Shown: positions 1 to 9,979 of the stretch, one piece after another
Layout: each line of letters begins with the position of its first letter
Numbering within the stretch: position 1 is the stretch's first letter
Assembly: GCA_028671895.1 (NCBI GenBank)
Contig: CM053806.1
Location: 18,301,001 to 18,365,000, forward strand
DNA: 64,000 nt
Source: Oenanthe sinensis
Taxonomy: Eukaryota; Streptophyta; Magnoliopsida; Apiales; Apiaceae
Direction: 5' to 3'
The notes under the pieces: model-generated
Database searches by the model: none
What the model was told of the DNA's origin: nothing
What the model saw: only the letters and a program-made list of their open reading frames with translations
Translations under genes and position numbers: made by a program

Positions 1-474
1 CTGATTTTTCACTAATTGGCTATTCAGACTCTGACTAGGTAGGATGCAAAGTACAGAAAAAGCACAACAGGTCAATGTCAATTTCTTGGCAATAGGTTGA
101 TTTCTTGGTTTAGCAAGAAACAACAAACTGTATCAACCTCAACAGTTGAGGCTGAATACATAGCAGCTGGAAGTTGTTGTGCTCAAATTCTGTGGATGAG
201 AAATCAGTTGCTTGATTATGGACTAATATTTTCAAATATTCCTATGTATTGTGATAATACCAGGGCTATTAAAATTGCAGAAAATCCAGTCCAACATTCC
301 AGAACAAAGCGCATTGATGTCAAGTATCATTTTATTAGAGAACATGTTAAAAATGGTACTGTTGAACTTCATTATGTTCCAACTGACAGACAGATTGCAG
401 ACATTTTAACAAAAGCACTTGATGAGTCTACCTTTCTCAGACTGGTAGGTGAGTTAGGTATGTTAAATATGTAA
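1..474 (+). pseudogene. Copia pol 3' end (RNase H), SIRE-like element A
   Basis: This is the C-terminal part of a Ty1/Copia polyprotein: the RNase H domain that degrades the RNA strand during reverse transcription. From 97 a clean frame of 125 codons carries the family landmarks SWFSKKQQ, STVEAEYIAAGSC, YCDN and the C-terminal block HSRTKRIDVKYHFIRE then ADILTKAL. Upstream of 97 the same protein (IGYSDSD-like) is recognisable only across frame changes, so the copy is damaged. It is very close to the RNase H of the full element at 16,464-17,333. The rest of the element lies left of the window. Confidence 0.9.
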
Positions 475-900
475 TTGCACAGTCACAAAAAGCAGCAAGG
501 TATGTACTTTAATTATAGTCACTGATTTGTCAAACTATAATTTGTTATTGCAATATTCTTGAAGTAATTTACATTGATCTATCTTCTAGACTCTGCGAGT
601 CTGTTGACCCTGAAGGCCATGACAAATAGACTCTGAAACGGTTAGAATTCGCGCCTGTAGACTCCGATTATTTTTGAACAGTTCAAATGACTTGAAATAG
701 GTAACAGTTACTTTTGACTGGTTATATGCTGTAGACTCGTGTGTATTGTATGCATCTTAAACAAAATAGAAAAGTTACACACATTTTACTCACCTGTTTA
801 TTGTGAATTATTTTCTAAGGCAAAAATACTCTAAGAGCTTTTTCAAGAACCCTAATTTATTTCTTCAAGAATTTTCATCTTTTTCAACTCAACAACTTCA
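475..900 (+). other. Spacer between pol and extra frame of element A
   Basis: No coding region. The spacer carries several copies of the octamer GACTCTGA or near matches (about 588, 628, 657, 734), and a stretch around 500-545 (AGCAGCAAGGTA and following) that is repeated in the minus-strand element at 36,440-36,510. It ends in a pyrimidine-rich leader just before the ATG at 901, so it could hold the promoter or splice acceptor for the downstream frame (inference). Confidence 0.5.
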
Positions 901-2649
901 ATGGTTGCTCAATCTACCGTCATGAGGGGACCCAAGGCTATTACATTCACTTTCGGTGATTTTGAGTTCATGACAACCAATCATGTCTCAGCTCTTGGAG
1001 ACAAGAAGGGTGTAGATGCTGACTATTACCCAGTAATGGACTTTCTAGAGCAAAGTGAGCTCAGTTACATTCTCAAGGCATCCCCTGTCATTCACATGGA
1101 TGTTGTCTCTCAAGCATGGAGCTCGACTACGGTAGTTGATCCTTCTCAGGATCAACCAGGTAAAATCATGTTCACCTTTGGCTTCACTACTTTTGATGTA
1201 ACTGCTGATGTGCTCAATTATGTGTTTAAGTTGTCTGTTCAAGAACTATTTGATGAAACTGTTAATGATTCTAAAATAAAAAATATGTTTAATTCATTAG
1301 GTTACACTGCTAGCACTGATAACATGAGAAAAGAATGGTCTTTCCTTTTTGATCAAATTGCTAAGTGTTTTACTGGTAAATGTAGTGGTTTTGATGCTAT
1401 TATCTTTATTACTTATCAAATTGGTTACAGTCTCTTATTTGACAAAGTGATCAACATTGGTGATATGTTGCTCACTCAAATGGGAGCAAAATTGAACAAT
1501 GTACAAGAGGGTAGGAAGAAAGTCTACTATCATAGATTTATCATGCTTCTCCTTAATCACTTAATTCCTAACATGTTTGTCAAGCTTGCAGATGAATGTT
1601 GTGTGCAGGCATACAAGTAACAGAGAATAATCTTTTCTGATATCAAAAGAATTGACAACTGAAGTCTTAAAACACTTGGTGTGCCAGACTCTGACAAGCC
1701 AAAATCTAAAAAGATCAAAAAGGTCAAAGTCCATAAAAGGAGAGAATCAGAGTCTGTTGCTGAGTTAGAAGCTGAGGTTGAGTAACCAGGTTTTGACTAT
1801 GATGCAATTTGGGAAAATGGAGTTACCCACAGGACAACCATTGAATGGATCTCTACTATTCAGCCTCTTCCAAGGAAGGTGGTTGATTATCTTGTCCACA
1901 ATGTAGGGAAGGTGGCCAACAAATACATCTATCCAACCTACCAGAGTAGATTGGATCAAATCAAGGGAATATACTATCAAAGAGTAAGAAGGGATATGCA
2001 GGAACTCTTCAATCTCACAGAGGCCCAGGCCATTAATGCAATCTATGCAAGGACTTTTCTACATACTCACTTGGATGCATTAACTCAGGTTGAACCACGG
2101 GAGGAAACAGATGATGGAAGGAATTTGGAGGATATGACTAGTGCACCAGTGGTGACTAGTGAGAAATGTGCTCAGTCTGCCTCACCCACATAAAAACTAC
2201 TTAGTCAGAGGTTGGGTGATAGTGGGGCAGGGGAGCATGCTGAAAGGCCCTCATTAGGAACTCAACAATATGTTGATGAGAACCCCAGTAATATGAGAGG
2301 ACAGACTCTGAAGGATGTTCATGAAGAAATTCCACAATTAATTCTATCAGAGTCTATCCACCTTGAGGGGGAGTCTCATGCACTAACAATCAAAGATTGT
2401 GACACTCAGACTCTGGCTTCTAATGAAGTCATACTGAAGCAGTCAAAGTTTAGAGTAGACCTTGAGACAGGGATACTGGAGCCAACAGACTCTGAAAAGA
2501 GAGAAGAAACTAGTAAGGGTTCTAGGTCTGTTGTTGCTCACTCCTTGGTGGAAACCCCTAGCCTTCAGACATTTGAAGGGGTTCCCCTCCATCAAGGTGG
2601 TTCAGGTATTGAAGTACAAATTTCTTCTCTCACACCCTCTTCTGTATGA
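901..2649 (+). pseudogene. Extra (non-pol) frame downstream of Copia pol, element A
   Basis: One reading frame runs from ATG 901 to the stop at 2647-2649, broken only by in-frame stops at 1618, 1660, 1783 and 2191. Residues 1-239 form a compact globular region (MVAQSTVMRGPK..., KVINIGDMLL, YYHRFIMLLLN). The rest is hydrophilic and charged, with many S, E and D residues. The same protein is encoded on the minus strand at 31,414-36,092, where about 1 kb more is present between CCVQAYK and the acidic region, so this copy has an internal deletion. Position and general pattern match the uncharacterised frames found 3' of pol in SIRE/Maximus-lineage elements, sometimes called env-like. I see no signal peptide or transmembrane helix, so an envelope role is not supported. 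Function unknown. Confidence 0.65.
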
Positions 2650-3892
2650 TTTTTGGGTGCACCCTCCAAAATGAGAGAAAAAAATAAATGAGAGGATGAC
2701 ACTGGTCCAGGAAAAAAGAGAGGTAGAAAAGACTATAGAGAGCCTGAGTGAGATTGAGAAAGTGGGTGCCCAACCCCACTGTGAGCAAGAGAGACTTGAA
2801 CTGAATTTAATCCGAACCGAAATTAATCTGATCTAAATCCGAAATTTAATTGATTTTAATCTGAATCAAACCCGATTCGATCAGTACTCCTAATATATCA
2901 TAACCGAAAATTGATCTGATCTGAATGAATCCGATTCAAATGACTCCGATCCGAAACTGAAGTGATTATCCGAATTGCGAAGTCTAGTGACGAATGCGTA
3001 AACTTAACATCCGATTAACTTGGTTAGAATCTTCTTCCAAGAAAAACTTGGTCAGAATCTATAAAAAAAAATGGTTTGATGTATCATGTATGAACCACTT
3101 CTGGATGATTTAAAAAGAAAAAAAAACACTTCATAAATTTATCTTTTTCTATATCCTGTTGTAGCCAAACTCTTGCGAGTATTTTCACGAAGTCATACTC
3201 ACATATATATGTGACATGTGTCACGATTATTTAGGCGGAGTATGGACGTATTTATGGTCCAGACTTCTCAGTAGATCGAAGCTTCCACTGAATTTAATCC
3301 GCATTTTATCAGTAAATATGAATTTATGTAAAAAAATATTAAAATTCGGCCTGATAACTTATTACAAAATAATGGGACTGTGGACTTGTATTTTTAACAC
3401 ATAAAATTATATTCAATTACAAATTGTTGGATTCTAATTAATAAAACAGTTTATTCGTATTAAATTAAAAGTTGGACGTAATTAGCTAAACAAATACATA
3501 CATTTGATATGTACATGTAATATTTATACTATATTATTATAAATGAGTATAGCCGTGTAGGTATAATTCGTATTATTAAAATTTGGATAATTAATCATTG
3601 AATATAAACACATGCTTTTAAAAAAAGTATTTTTACAAGTCTAATTATTAAAGAAATAAATTATAATTAATATATATAGTTATTCTAATTAAACACATTT
3701 TTAAAATAGAAGAAAAAATAAATGAAAAATATTATAATAAAAATAATAAGATAATAGAAATGAAAAAAAAACTGTTTATCTGTGTCAGCCATTTTTTGAA
3801 CTGAAGAATAACAAGATGAATAAAATACCATCCTATTTATTACCCAATCCAAAATATATTAATGGACAAAGAAACCAGATAAAATCTTATTT
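2650..3892. other. Gene-free stretch; CCGAA/CCGAT-rich patch
   Basis: The end of element A fades out near 2,800: the text about GTGGGTGCCCAACCCCAC is also in the minus-strand copy at 33,310-33,345. From about 2,810 to 2,990 the sequence is crowded with ATCCGAA and CCGATT words, like the subterminal repeats of the hAT-like elements at 43,193 and 48,845, but no terminal repeats or TSD could be found. 3,000-3,890 is AT-rich with no supportable gene. Confidence 0.4.
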
Positions 3893-4112
3893 ACGGATTT
3901 ATAAAATTGAGTAATGAGCATTTAAACGAAGAAAAAGCAAAGATTTGATATGGGTTTCTCAATTTCAATGTTTACCAAAATACTGAATCAGAACTTGAAC
4001 ATTTCAACTTGTATTTCCAATCTTTTCTTCTTTTGTTGGTATCATAATTTCAAGAATTGATAGTACTGCTACACTAGTTTTGTACTGTATACATATTTCG
4101 TTATGAATACAA
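3893..4112 (+). repeat. Direct duplication, unit 1
   Basis: About 220 bp beginning ACGGATTTATAAAATTGA that recurs with a few percent difference at 4,288-4,512. Both units lie upstream of the RIP-like reading frame that starts at 4,663, and are separated by a GA-rich tract (4,240-4,257). Not coding. Confidence 0.85.
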
Positions 4113-4287
4113 ACAGAGTATTTCAGTTTGCAGGCGCCCTTCTCTAAAAGCTGTTTTTTAGTGACTTTAAAAGATATATGTAATTTACACTTAGTAAATT
4201 ACACAGTAACCCCCTCCTTTTCATTTTGTCGTCTAGCACCAGAGAGAGAGAGAGAGAAGTAACAACTCATTACCCAATGGACAGAAA

Positions 4288-4512
4288 ACGGATTTATAAA
4301 ATTGAATAACGAGCATTTCAACAAAGAGAAAGCAAAGATTTGATATGGGTTTCTCAATCTCAATGTTTACCAAAATACTGAATCAAAAACCTGAACATTT
4401 CAACTTGTATTTCCAATCTTTTCTTCTTTTGTTTTGTTGGTATCATAATTTCAAGAATTGACAGTACTGCTACCCTAGTGGTGCACTGTACACATATTTT
4501 GTTATGAACACA
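4288..4512 (+). repeat. Direct duplication, unit 2
   Basis: Second unit of the duplication at 3,893-4,112. It ends about 150 bp before the ATG at 4,663 and is followed by a CCCT-rich leader (about 4,593-4,625) that looks like a 5' untranslated region. Confidence 0.85.
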
Positions 4513-4662
4513 ATTTATTGATAACACACTAACATTACACATTGTACTACCACCATTTACATGACCTCTACGCTGGCAGGCTAGCGTCGTTGTCTCCCTC
4601 CCTCCCTCCCTCCCTCCCTCTCCACACAACCTTCTCGCTCTCTCCCATCTCTCTCCACCAAA

Positions 4663-5485
4663 ATGGAACAACCACGAAATCTCGACCTCGAACAACCACA
4701 AAATGTCGGACTCAGACTTGATGAGCTCTCTCGTATCGTTACATTAACCGAGATGGAAACAACGGAGGGCCTGCATAATGTTTTCACGAGCTTTACTAAC
4801 GATTTGTGTGGTGTAGATGTGAGTAACAGTCGCGAGGTACATATCGGAGACGGGAAAGGACCCTGCGAGCGTTGCATACGGTTTATTAAACTGTGTGGAG
4901 GTGAGGATAGTGTACATCTTGTCGTCAGGCTTCCGATGTGTATATTATTGGAAATATTATCACAAGGAAAATCGTAACAAATCTGTATTTATGTAGGCCG
5001 ATCAAAGTTGACGGCAGAGACTCCATGGCAGTGGATAGATTGCATGAACTGGGGTTAGGCAAGTCAGTTACTTTGCCGTTCAGTATACCTCCTATAAGGG
5101 TATGGAGAGTGTAGGCCAGTGTTTGAGGAGGGATTTGGTCCATGGTTATACTGAGTTTATCAGGTCATTTCATGCTGATAAGGCTAATCATGTCCCTGTT
5201 GGCAGAGGTAGGGTGTTTTTCGTGCAATTTTTTTCGGAGAGTATCCGCCTTCGTCATCAGCAGACCTATGTACTAGACCATTATCCGACGGGAGCGGTTC
5301 TCCTAGAGATATTTCTTTTATATCAGATGGGTTGGAATGGTGGGTCGAGATATGTTAGAAGAATAGTTAAGAACTCGGCTGTGGATGATTGTACAATGAT
5401 GGTTGACGGGATGAATGTGATAAAAAATTTAGAAGAAATTTATGGCACCCTTATGGGGACCTGCAAAGGGAATAATAAATATTAA
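4663..5485 (+). pseudogene. Ribosome-inactivating-protein-like pseudogene, copy A
   Basis: A broken coding region resembling the RIP domain (rRNA N-glycosidase, which removes one adenine from the sarcin-ricin loop of 28S rRNA). The frame opens at ATG 4663 and runs to a frameshift near 4,926, where one base is missing relative to the inverted copy. A second frame change near 5,080 leads into the frame at 5,102-5,485. Family landmarks seen: a VYIIGF-like strand, an LPF...Y segment, the catalytic-type Glu-x-x-Arg pair inside SESIR, and a Trp in MGWNGG about 32 residues later; the Tyr-to-Glu spacing in the inverted copy (about 52 residues) also fits the family. Four residues present in copy C are missing here. 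There is no signal peptide, and the C-terminus is cut where the pyrophosphorylase fragment begins. The breaks make an active product unlikely. Family assignment rests on motif spacing, not on a search. Confidence 0.6.
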
Positions 5486-5518
5486 TTTACGAATTCGATA
5501 CGAGCGGAGCTTGCCTCC

Positions 5519-5847
5519 ATCGGCTTCTACATCAGTTGATTCCAAACTCTTCAATCTCAACATCAATGACCCTTTGCTCGCCTCCGCACATAATCTCTGC
5601 AACAAACTTCATCTCATCTCTCCTCAACATGTTTCTCTCTCTTTCTCTCTCTCTCTCTATCTCTCTCTCTCCCTCTCTCTCTCCCTTTCTCACTCTCCTT
5701 GTGTGTGTATGAGTTTGAATTGAGTGTTGTGGCTTGGCAGGTAAATCCAGCGAAGATGTTACTGAAGATGAATCAGAGTAATTTGTTCCAGCATTGGCCT
5801 GGTCTAGGTGTTGATGATGATAAAAAAAACTGGCATTCTTTGATCAG
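5519..5847 (+). pseudogene. USP: UDP-sugar pyrophosphorylase 5' gene fragment, copy A
   Basis: Two exons of a gene for UDP-sugar pyrophosphorylase, the cytosolic enzyme that makes UDP-sugars from sugar 1-phosphates and UTP. Exon 1 (5,519-5,630) encodes SASTSVDSK...LLASA...LISPQ. A CT-microsatellite intron follows (5,631-5,740, GT...GGCAG). Exon 2 (5,741-5,847) encodes KMLLKMNQSNLFQHWPGLGVDDD and ends at a GATCAG|GTATAA donor. Only about the first 75 of roughly 600 residues are present. The expected ATGGCTTCT start reads ATCGGCTTCT, as if one C had been inserted. Because an intron is kept, the piece was copied from DNA, not from mRNA. It lies about 35 bp after the RIP-like frame. Confidence 0.65.
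5631..5740 (+). repeat. CT-rich microsatellite in captured intron
   Basis: Long TCTC tract inside intron 1 of the pyrophosphorylase fragment; the related tract of copy B is at 22,323-22,375. Useful only as a length-variable marker. Confidence 0.8.
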
Positions 5848-5912
5848 GTATAATCAACTCTCTCTTTGATTTTTTTCCGAGAATTGGACTGTATATTGGA
5901 AACGTAACGGGC

Positions 5913-6332
5913 CTCAAACACTTGCCAAAAATTTATATGATGTGTAACTGGTTGAAAATATAGTAAACACACAATATTTTATTCCTAAAAAATAAAGTTG
6001 CAGCTGATATATATTTTGTTTACATACAAAGGCTACGGTCTTAATATCTCTTTTCTCTCCAGAGCTACAGCCCTTGCTCTCTATTCTATATCTTCTGATT
6101 TTTTTTACTTTTTTAAAAAAAAATGATAAAAAAAAGTAAAAAAATCAAAAGATATAGAATAGAGAGCAAGAGTTGTAGCTCTGGAGAGAAAAGAGATATT
6201 AAGGTCGTAGCTTTTGTGTGTGAACAAAATATATATCAGCTGTAGCTTTGTCTTTGAGGAATAAAATATTATGTGTTTACTATATTTCCAACAAGTTACA
6301 CATCATATAAATTTTTGGCAAGTGTTTGAGGC
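5913..6332. mobile_element. Hairpin (foldback) MITE, copy 1
   Basis: A palindrome of about 420 bp: the left arm begins GCCTCAAACACTTGCC and the right arm ends GGCAAGTGTTTGAGGC, with near-complete complementarity along about 200 bp and an A/T-run loop near 6,105-6,140. No coding capacity. Related copies are at 22,594-22,946 (right arm cut) and 24,105-24,510. The superfamily is not clear because the TSD is obscured by the abutting Helitron-like end. Confidence 0.8.
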
Positions 6333-6574
6333 TCCACTTCACTTCTACTTGAAATTACAACTTATTAATTAAATCTCATGAATATTAAAACTTATTAATT
6401 AAATCTCATGAATATTAAAATAATATTATTATTTAATCTATATATAATTTTTATTATATATTATATTATCATAGCCGATATAATAAAAAAATTAAATTAT
6501 ATATTTAAATCATATAAAATAATTAATATATAATTTATTAATCCCACCTGTGCTTTGCACGAGTTATAAGCTAG
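6333..6574 (+). mobile_element. Small Helitron-like element, copy 1
   Basis: Starts TCCACTTCACTTCTACTT and ends with a short hairpin (GTGC-TTT-GCAC) followed 10 bases later by CTAG and then T, the usual 3' end of plant Helitrons. The body is AT-rich, includes a doubled 30-bp unit at about 6,357-6,418, and encodes nothing. Two related copies are in inverted orientation at 23,861-24,104 and 40,733-40,961. The 5' neighbour base is C, not the usual A, and the start abuts the MITE directly, so the 5' border is uncertain. Confidence 0.45.
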
Positions 6575-7209
6575 TATTTATTATTTTACAAAGCATAAAA
6601 GAGTAAGACGAATTTTTTTTAATGGAATAGGATTATCTTTGAACGTGCCATGATTTTGTAAATCTAGTGGATCGGGTCGGCTAGACTAATAGATAACTAA
6701 GCTTACTATAACAAGAATAATTCTACTCTAGAATTGTTAGTATATTCTTCTTGATTTATAAAGAGAAAAAAAGATGAAAAAGATTAAATTTTTAGATTAA
6801 TATGTGAAGATAGGTATTGCAGCAGCCATTGTTGGGGCGGTATGGAGCTTTTCATGATCAAAACTGGCTTCTGTATGTCTTTCTCATCTTTCTTTACATC
6901 TTCTACTAGTAAAGTTTCAATTTTTATATGTATAACACACACACACTTGTATGTATATATCCTATTTGTGTTTGTGTTGTGGATAGATTAGTTTCCAATG
7001 TTTTTGTGCCCTATTGTACTTATTCAATTTGAGTTAGGTACATTACTGTTGAATTCTTGATTATGATTTTATAAATTGTTACTAGATATGTATAGATATA
7101 AAATGTTTTGTGTAACAATGATGGATTGATGGGGCACCCCTTTGGATTCAATTATAATGGATTTGATATTTCGAATTATGTTAGTGCTCGAGCGGTTATA
7201 TACATACGC
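6575..7209 (+). other. Sequence upstream of RIP-like copy B
   Basis: Non-coding. Its outer parts (about 6,575-6,660 and 7,065-7,209, including GATGGATTGATGGGGCACCCC) recur inverted at 23,597-23,860, upstream of RIP-like copy C. About 400 bp in the middle (6,660-7,060) is absent from the inverted arm, so it is an insertion here or a deletion there. Confidence 0.6.
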
Positions 7210-7281
7210 ATATCGGAGACGGTGAAAGGACCCCGCGAGCGTTGCATACGGTTTATTAAATTGAGTGAAGGTGGGGATAGT
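7210..7281 (+). pseudogene. RIP-like copy B, 5' part (split by Copia insertion)
   Basis: 72 bp from ATATCGGAGACGG to GGATAGT that match copies A (from about 4,843) and C. The reading continues at 21,912 on the other side of the 14.6 kb Copia element, whose 5-bp TSD (ATAGT) is formed from this sequence. The N-terminal part present in copy A is missing. Confidence 0.6.
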
Positions 7282-8087
7282 TGAAAGGCATATGTTTAGA
7301 AGCCTATTTGATTAGTGAGATGACAACTCAACTCAAACATAGATAATTTGTAAGTAAATACATTATCTGTCACAGGAATCTTCATCAGGTATTATTTGAC
7401 AAGAAAAAGAAGATCAAAGTCAATCTACAGACTTGAAGTAGTACTACATTGAAAGAAGCTCAATTTAATTGATCATGCCTCAGTGGAGTATTTAAGTTTG
7501 AAGAAGCTACAGTGTTAGAAGATTTCAATATTGTGTGACAACAAATACAGTCAAGTCAGAAGGAGCAGAAGTGAACCATTATAAAAGTCAAGTGAAGAAT
7601 ATTATTTGTTGTGAATCACTCGTGAACCAGATAGTACACAGAGTGTTGGCAAAATACAGAGAAGGTTCTTTACTACAGAAGAAATGGTCAACTACAGACA
7701 TTGGTGTGAAGACAGAAGATTTAAAATTATATCATCAACAGTTGCGGGGTCAAGACTTTAATTTAATTCTCTATTAATTGATTAAATTACTTAGTTAATT
7801 TAATTGATAAATTAATGCAATCAGAATTAATTTATTCCTTAAATTGATTAAGAAATTAATTAATTTAGAATTATTTTATAATGAAGAAGACTTTAATTTA
7901 ATTCTATTATCAAAAAGATAATTTATTATGTATCCTATTTAATTAGATTAATTCAAAAAGAATTAATTTAATTTACAAGATATATAATTAAAGTAATAGA
8001 ATTTAATTAAAAAGAAAACAAACAGAAAAAAAGAAGACAGAAGATATACACTTCAAGAACAGATGCATGTCGACCATTTGATCTCTC

Positions 8088-8290
8088 GGGAAGACTTTTT
8101 AAAAGTCTCTCCGAGATTTTTTAAAAAGTCTCCCCGAATTTATTAAAAAGTCTCTCGTGGATTTAAAAGTCTTCCAACAACAGAAATGTCTTCCTGAGCC
8201 TGAAAAGTCGCCCAAGAAAAAGTCTTCCCGACCAGAAAAAGTCTTCCCGAGGAGAAAAAGTCTTCTCGAGCAGAAAAAGTCTCCCAAGTC
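8088..8290 (+). promoter_or_regulatory. Tandem AAAAGTCTYCCCGAG array in U3
   Basis: About eleven imperfect copies of a 15-20 bp unit around AAAAGTCTCCCCGAG or its TTCCC form, ending about 10 bp before the TATA box. Tandem promoter-proximal repeats of this kind act as enhancer or activator boxes in LTRs such as tobacco Tnt1 (family knowledge); whether these do is inference. The 3' LTR has fewer units. Confidence 0.6.
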
Positions 8291-8300
8291 CAGATTTGCC

Positions 8301-8308
8301 TATAAATA
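8301..8308 (+). promoter_or_regulatory. LTR TATA box
   Basis: TATAAATA immediately after the repeat array; the expected start of the U3/R transcript would be about 30 bp downstream. The same box is in the 3' LTR at about 21,600. Confidence 0.7.
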
Positions 8309-8614
8309 CATGAATCGATCAGTAGTATTCAAAAAATTCAATTAACATTTTATTTGGCTAAAAACAAAATCCGAAGAACATTTCATGTCAAAATTACTCT
8401 AGAATTTTAAGAGTTAATTAGTGAATATTTTCTGATTTAATCTTGTAACCAACCTCAAGTTTAATATAAGTATTTTACTTGAACTGTGTTTCTTTGATTA
8501 TTATTTCATGATAATAATTAAAATTGTTTAATAAAAAATTATCCGAATCAGAATATAAAATTTATTAGAGATTGTATTCAACCCCCCCTTCTACAATCAT
8601 TTGGACCTAACAAT

Positions 8615-8627
8615 TGGTATCCGAGCC
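8615..8627 (+). promoter_or_regulatory. Primer-binding site of element B
   Basis: TGGTATCCGAGCC two bases after the LTR end. It differs by one base from the usual TGGTATCAGAGC complement of initiator-Met tRNA, from which reverse transcription of minus-strand DNA starts. Confidence 0.8.
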
Positions 8628-8994
8628 ATCTGATTGACATAAAAATCAAGATTCTAATATTTTCATTTATTAAAAATTCGAAACTTTTAATTTATTAAAA
8701 AATTCCAAACCTTTAATTTATTAAATATTCCAAACTTTTAATTTATTAAAATTTTAAACTTTTAAGTTATTAAATATTCGAAACTTTTAATTTATTACAA
8801 ATTTAAAACTTTTAATTTATTAAAAATTCAAAAATTTTAATTTCTTAAAAATTCAAAATCTCTGTAACTCCTAAAAATTTCAAAATTTTAATTCATTAAA
8901 AATTTGAAGTTTTTAATTCTTTAAAAAATTTGAAATTCGAAATCTCTTTAATTCCTAAAAATCTCAAATCTTCTTAATCTTCTATTATTTTAAG
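8628..8994 (+). other. AT-rich leader before gag
   Basis: About 365 bp made of repeated TTTAATTTATTAAAAATTCAAA-like words in about a dozen degenerate copies. Untranslated leader of element B; no gene. Confidence 0.7.
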
Positions 8995-9979
8995 ATGATT
9001 ACTCAAAGAGTGAGTATCATTAAAATTCCTCCATTTGATAAAGATAATTATAATTTTTGGAAGAGGAAGATGACATTGTTTCTTCGAAATGCAAACACTA
9101 AGTATAAGGATATTTTGAAGACTGGTGTTGCTGTTCCAATAACAATCATTCTTGAGCATATGAAAGATGGTGTACTTATTCCGCACAGACAATTTGAAAA
9201 AGATATTTCTGAGTACACTGAAATTGAAAAGGAACTGGATTCATTGGACACCAGCCTGCAGTTAATTTTGGTGGAATCTCTTGATCCCGAAACGTACAAT
9301 CATGTTGTTAATTGCAAAGATGCTAAACACATCTGGGAAATGATAGAGATACTGAATGAAGGAACAGAAGAAGTGAGGGAGAACAGATTGGAAATCTTAA
9401 CGTCTCAATATGAGCATTTTAGATCAAATCCTGGAGAAGGTATCTCTGATGTTTTTGAGAGATACAATAAATTGATAAATTATCTAAATCTCAATGGCAA
9501 ACACTATACGAAGAAGGAGATCAATAAGAAGTTTTTGCTGACAATGCCAGTTCACTTAGAACATATGATTACTGCCATCAGGGAGTCAAGGGACATGAAT
9601 GAAATTTTATTGGAAAGACTTTATGGCATACTGAAGACCTATGAGCTAGAGCAGATTCAACAGAAAGAAATATATGGTACATGCAAGGTGGTCATCAAGT
9701 CTACAGCTCTTGTAGTAGAAGTACCAGAATACAAAGAATCTATGACTGAATCTTCTTCAGTCAAAGTCATTGATCAGGGTATTGTTGCAGAAGTTAGTGC
9801 AACTCAAATGAATTCATCAGAAAGTGAATTCTACTCAATGGAAGAACTTGATCAACTTGAGGATGAATCTCTGGCACTGATTGCTAGAAAATTTGGAAAT
9901 ACAGGATTTAGGAGGAACCCTAGTTTCAAATTCAAGCCTATGGCAAACAGATTTCAGAGAGGTTGTTCTTCTACGTCAT
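8995..9979 (+). pseudogene. Gag, N-terminal part (element B)
   Basis: Start of the Copia Gag (capsid-like) protein from ATG 8995: an N-terminal domain with KIPPFDKDNYNFWKRKM, then the UBN2-type capsid region (ANTKYK..., RLEILTSQYEHF, the helical segment ending LKTYELEQ). The frame is open to 9,979, where the solo LTR is inserted; codons after that to 10,014 are LTR sequence. After the nested LTR and its duplicated GTCAT, the frame resumes in phase at 11,126. Confidence 0.88.

Larger units (their letters stand above)
7282..8612 (+). repeat. 5' LTR of Copia element B
   Basis: 1,331 bp, TG...CA, matching the 3' LTR at 20,610-21,911 over its whole length with scattered substitutions and small indels, the largest within the GTCTYCCCGAG array. 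U3 carries that array and a TATA box at 8,301. The end is CCTTCTACAATCATTTGG followed by ACCTAACA. Confidence 0.93.

Noticed and set aside
901..2649. Envelope gene of an endogenous retrovirus
   Set aside because: Position fits env-like frames, but there is no signal peptide, transmembrane anchor or cleavage region; called an extra frame of unknown function instead.
4360..4877. Overlapping minus-strand frames opposite RIP-like copy A
   Set aside because: They are translations of the CCCT-rich leader (EGGREGGRE-type repeats) and of the antisense of copy A.
7535..7777. 80-codon frame inside the 5' LTR
   Set aside because: Lies wholly inside LTR sequence, is broken in the 3' LTR copy and has no family features.
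8157..8345. Lys/Ser/Pro-rich frame
   Set aside because: Translation of the tandem AAAAGTCTYCCCGAG array.
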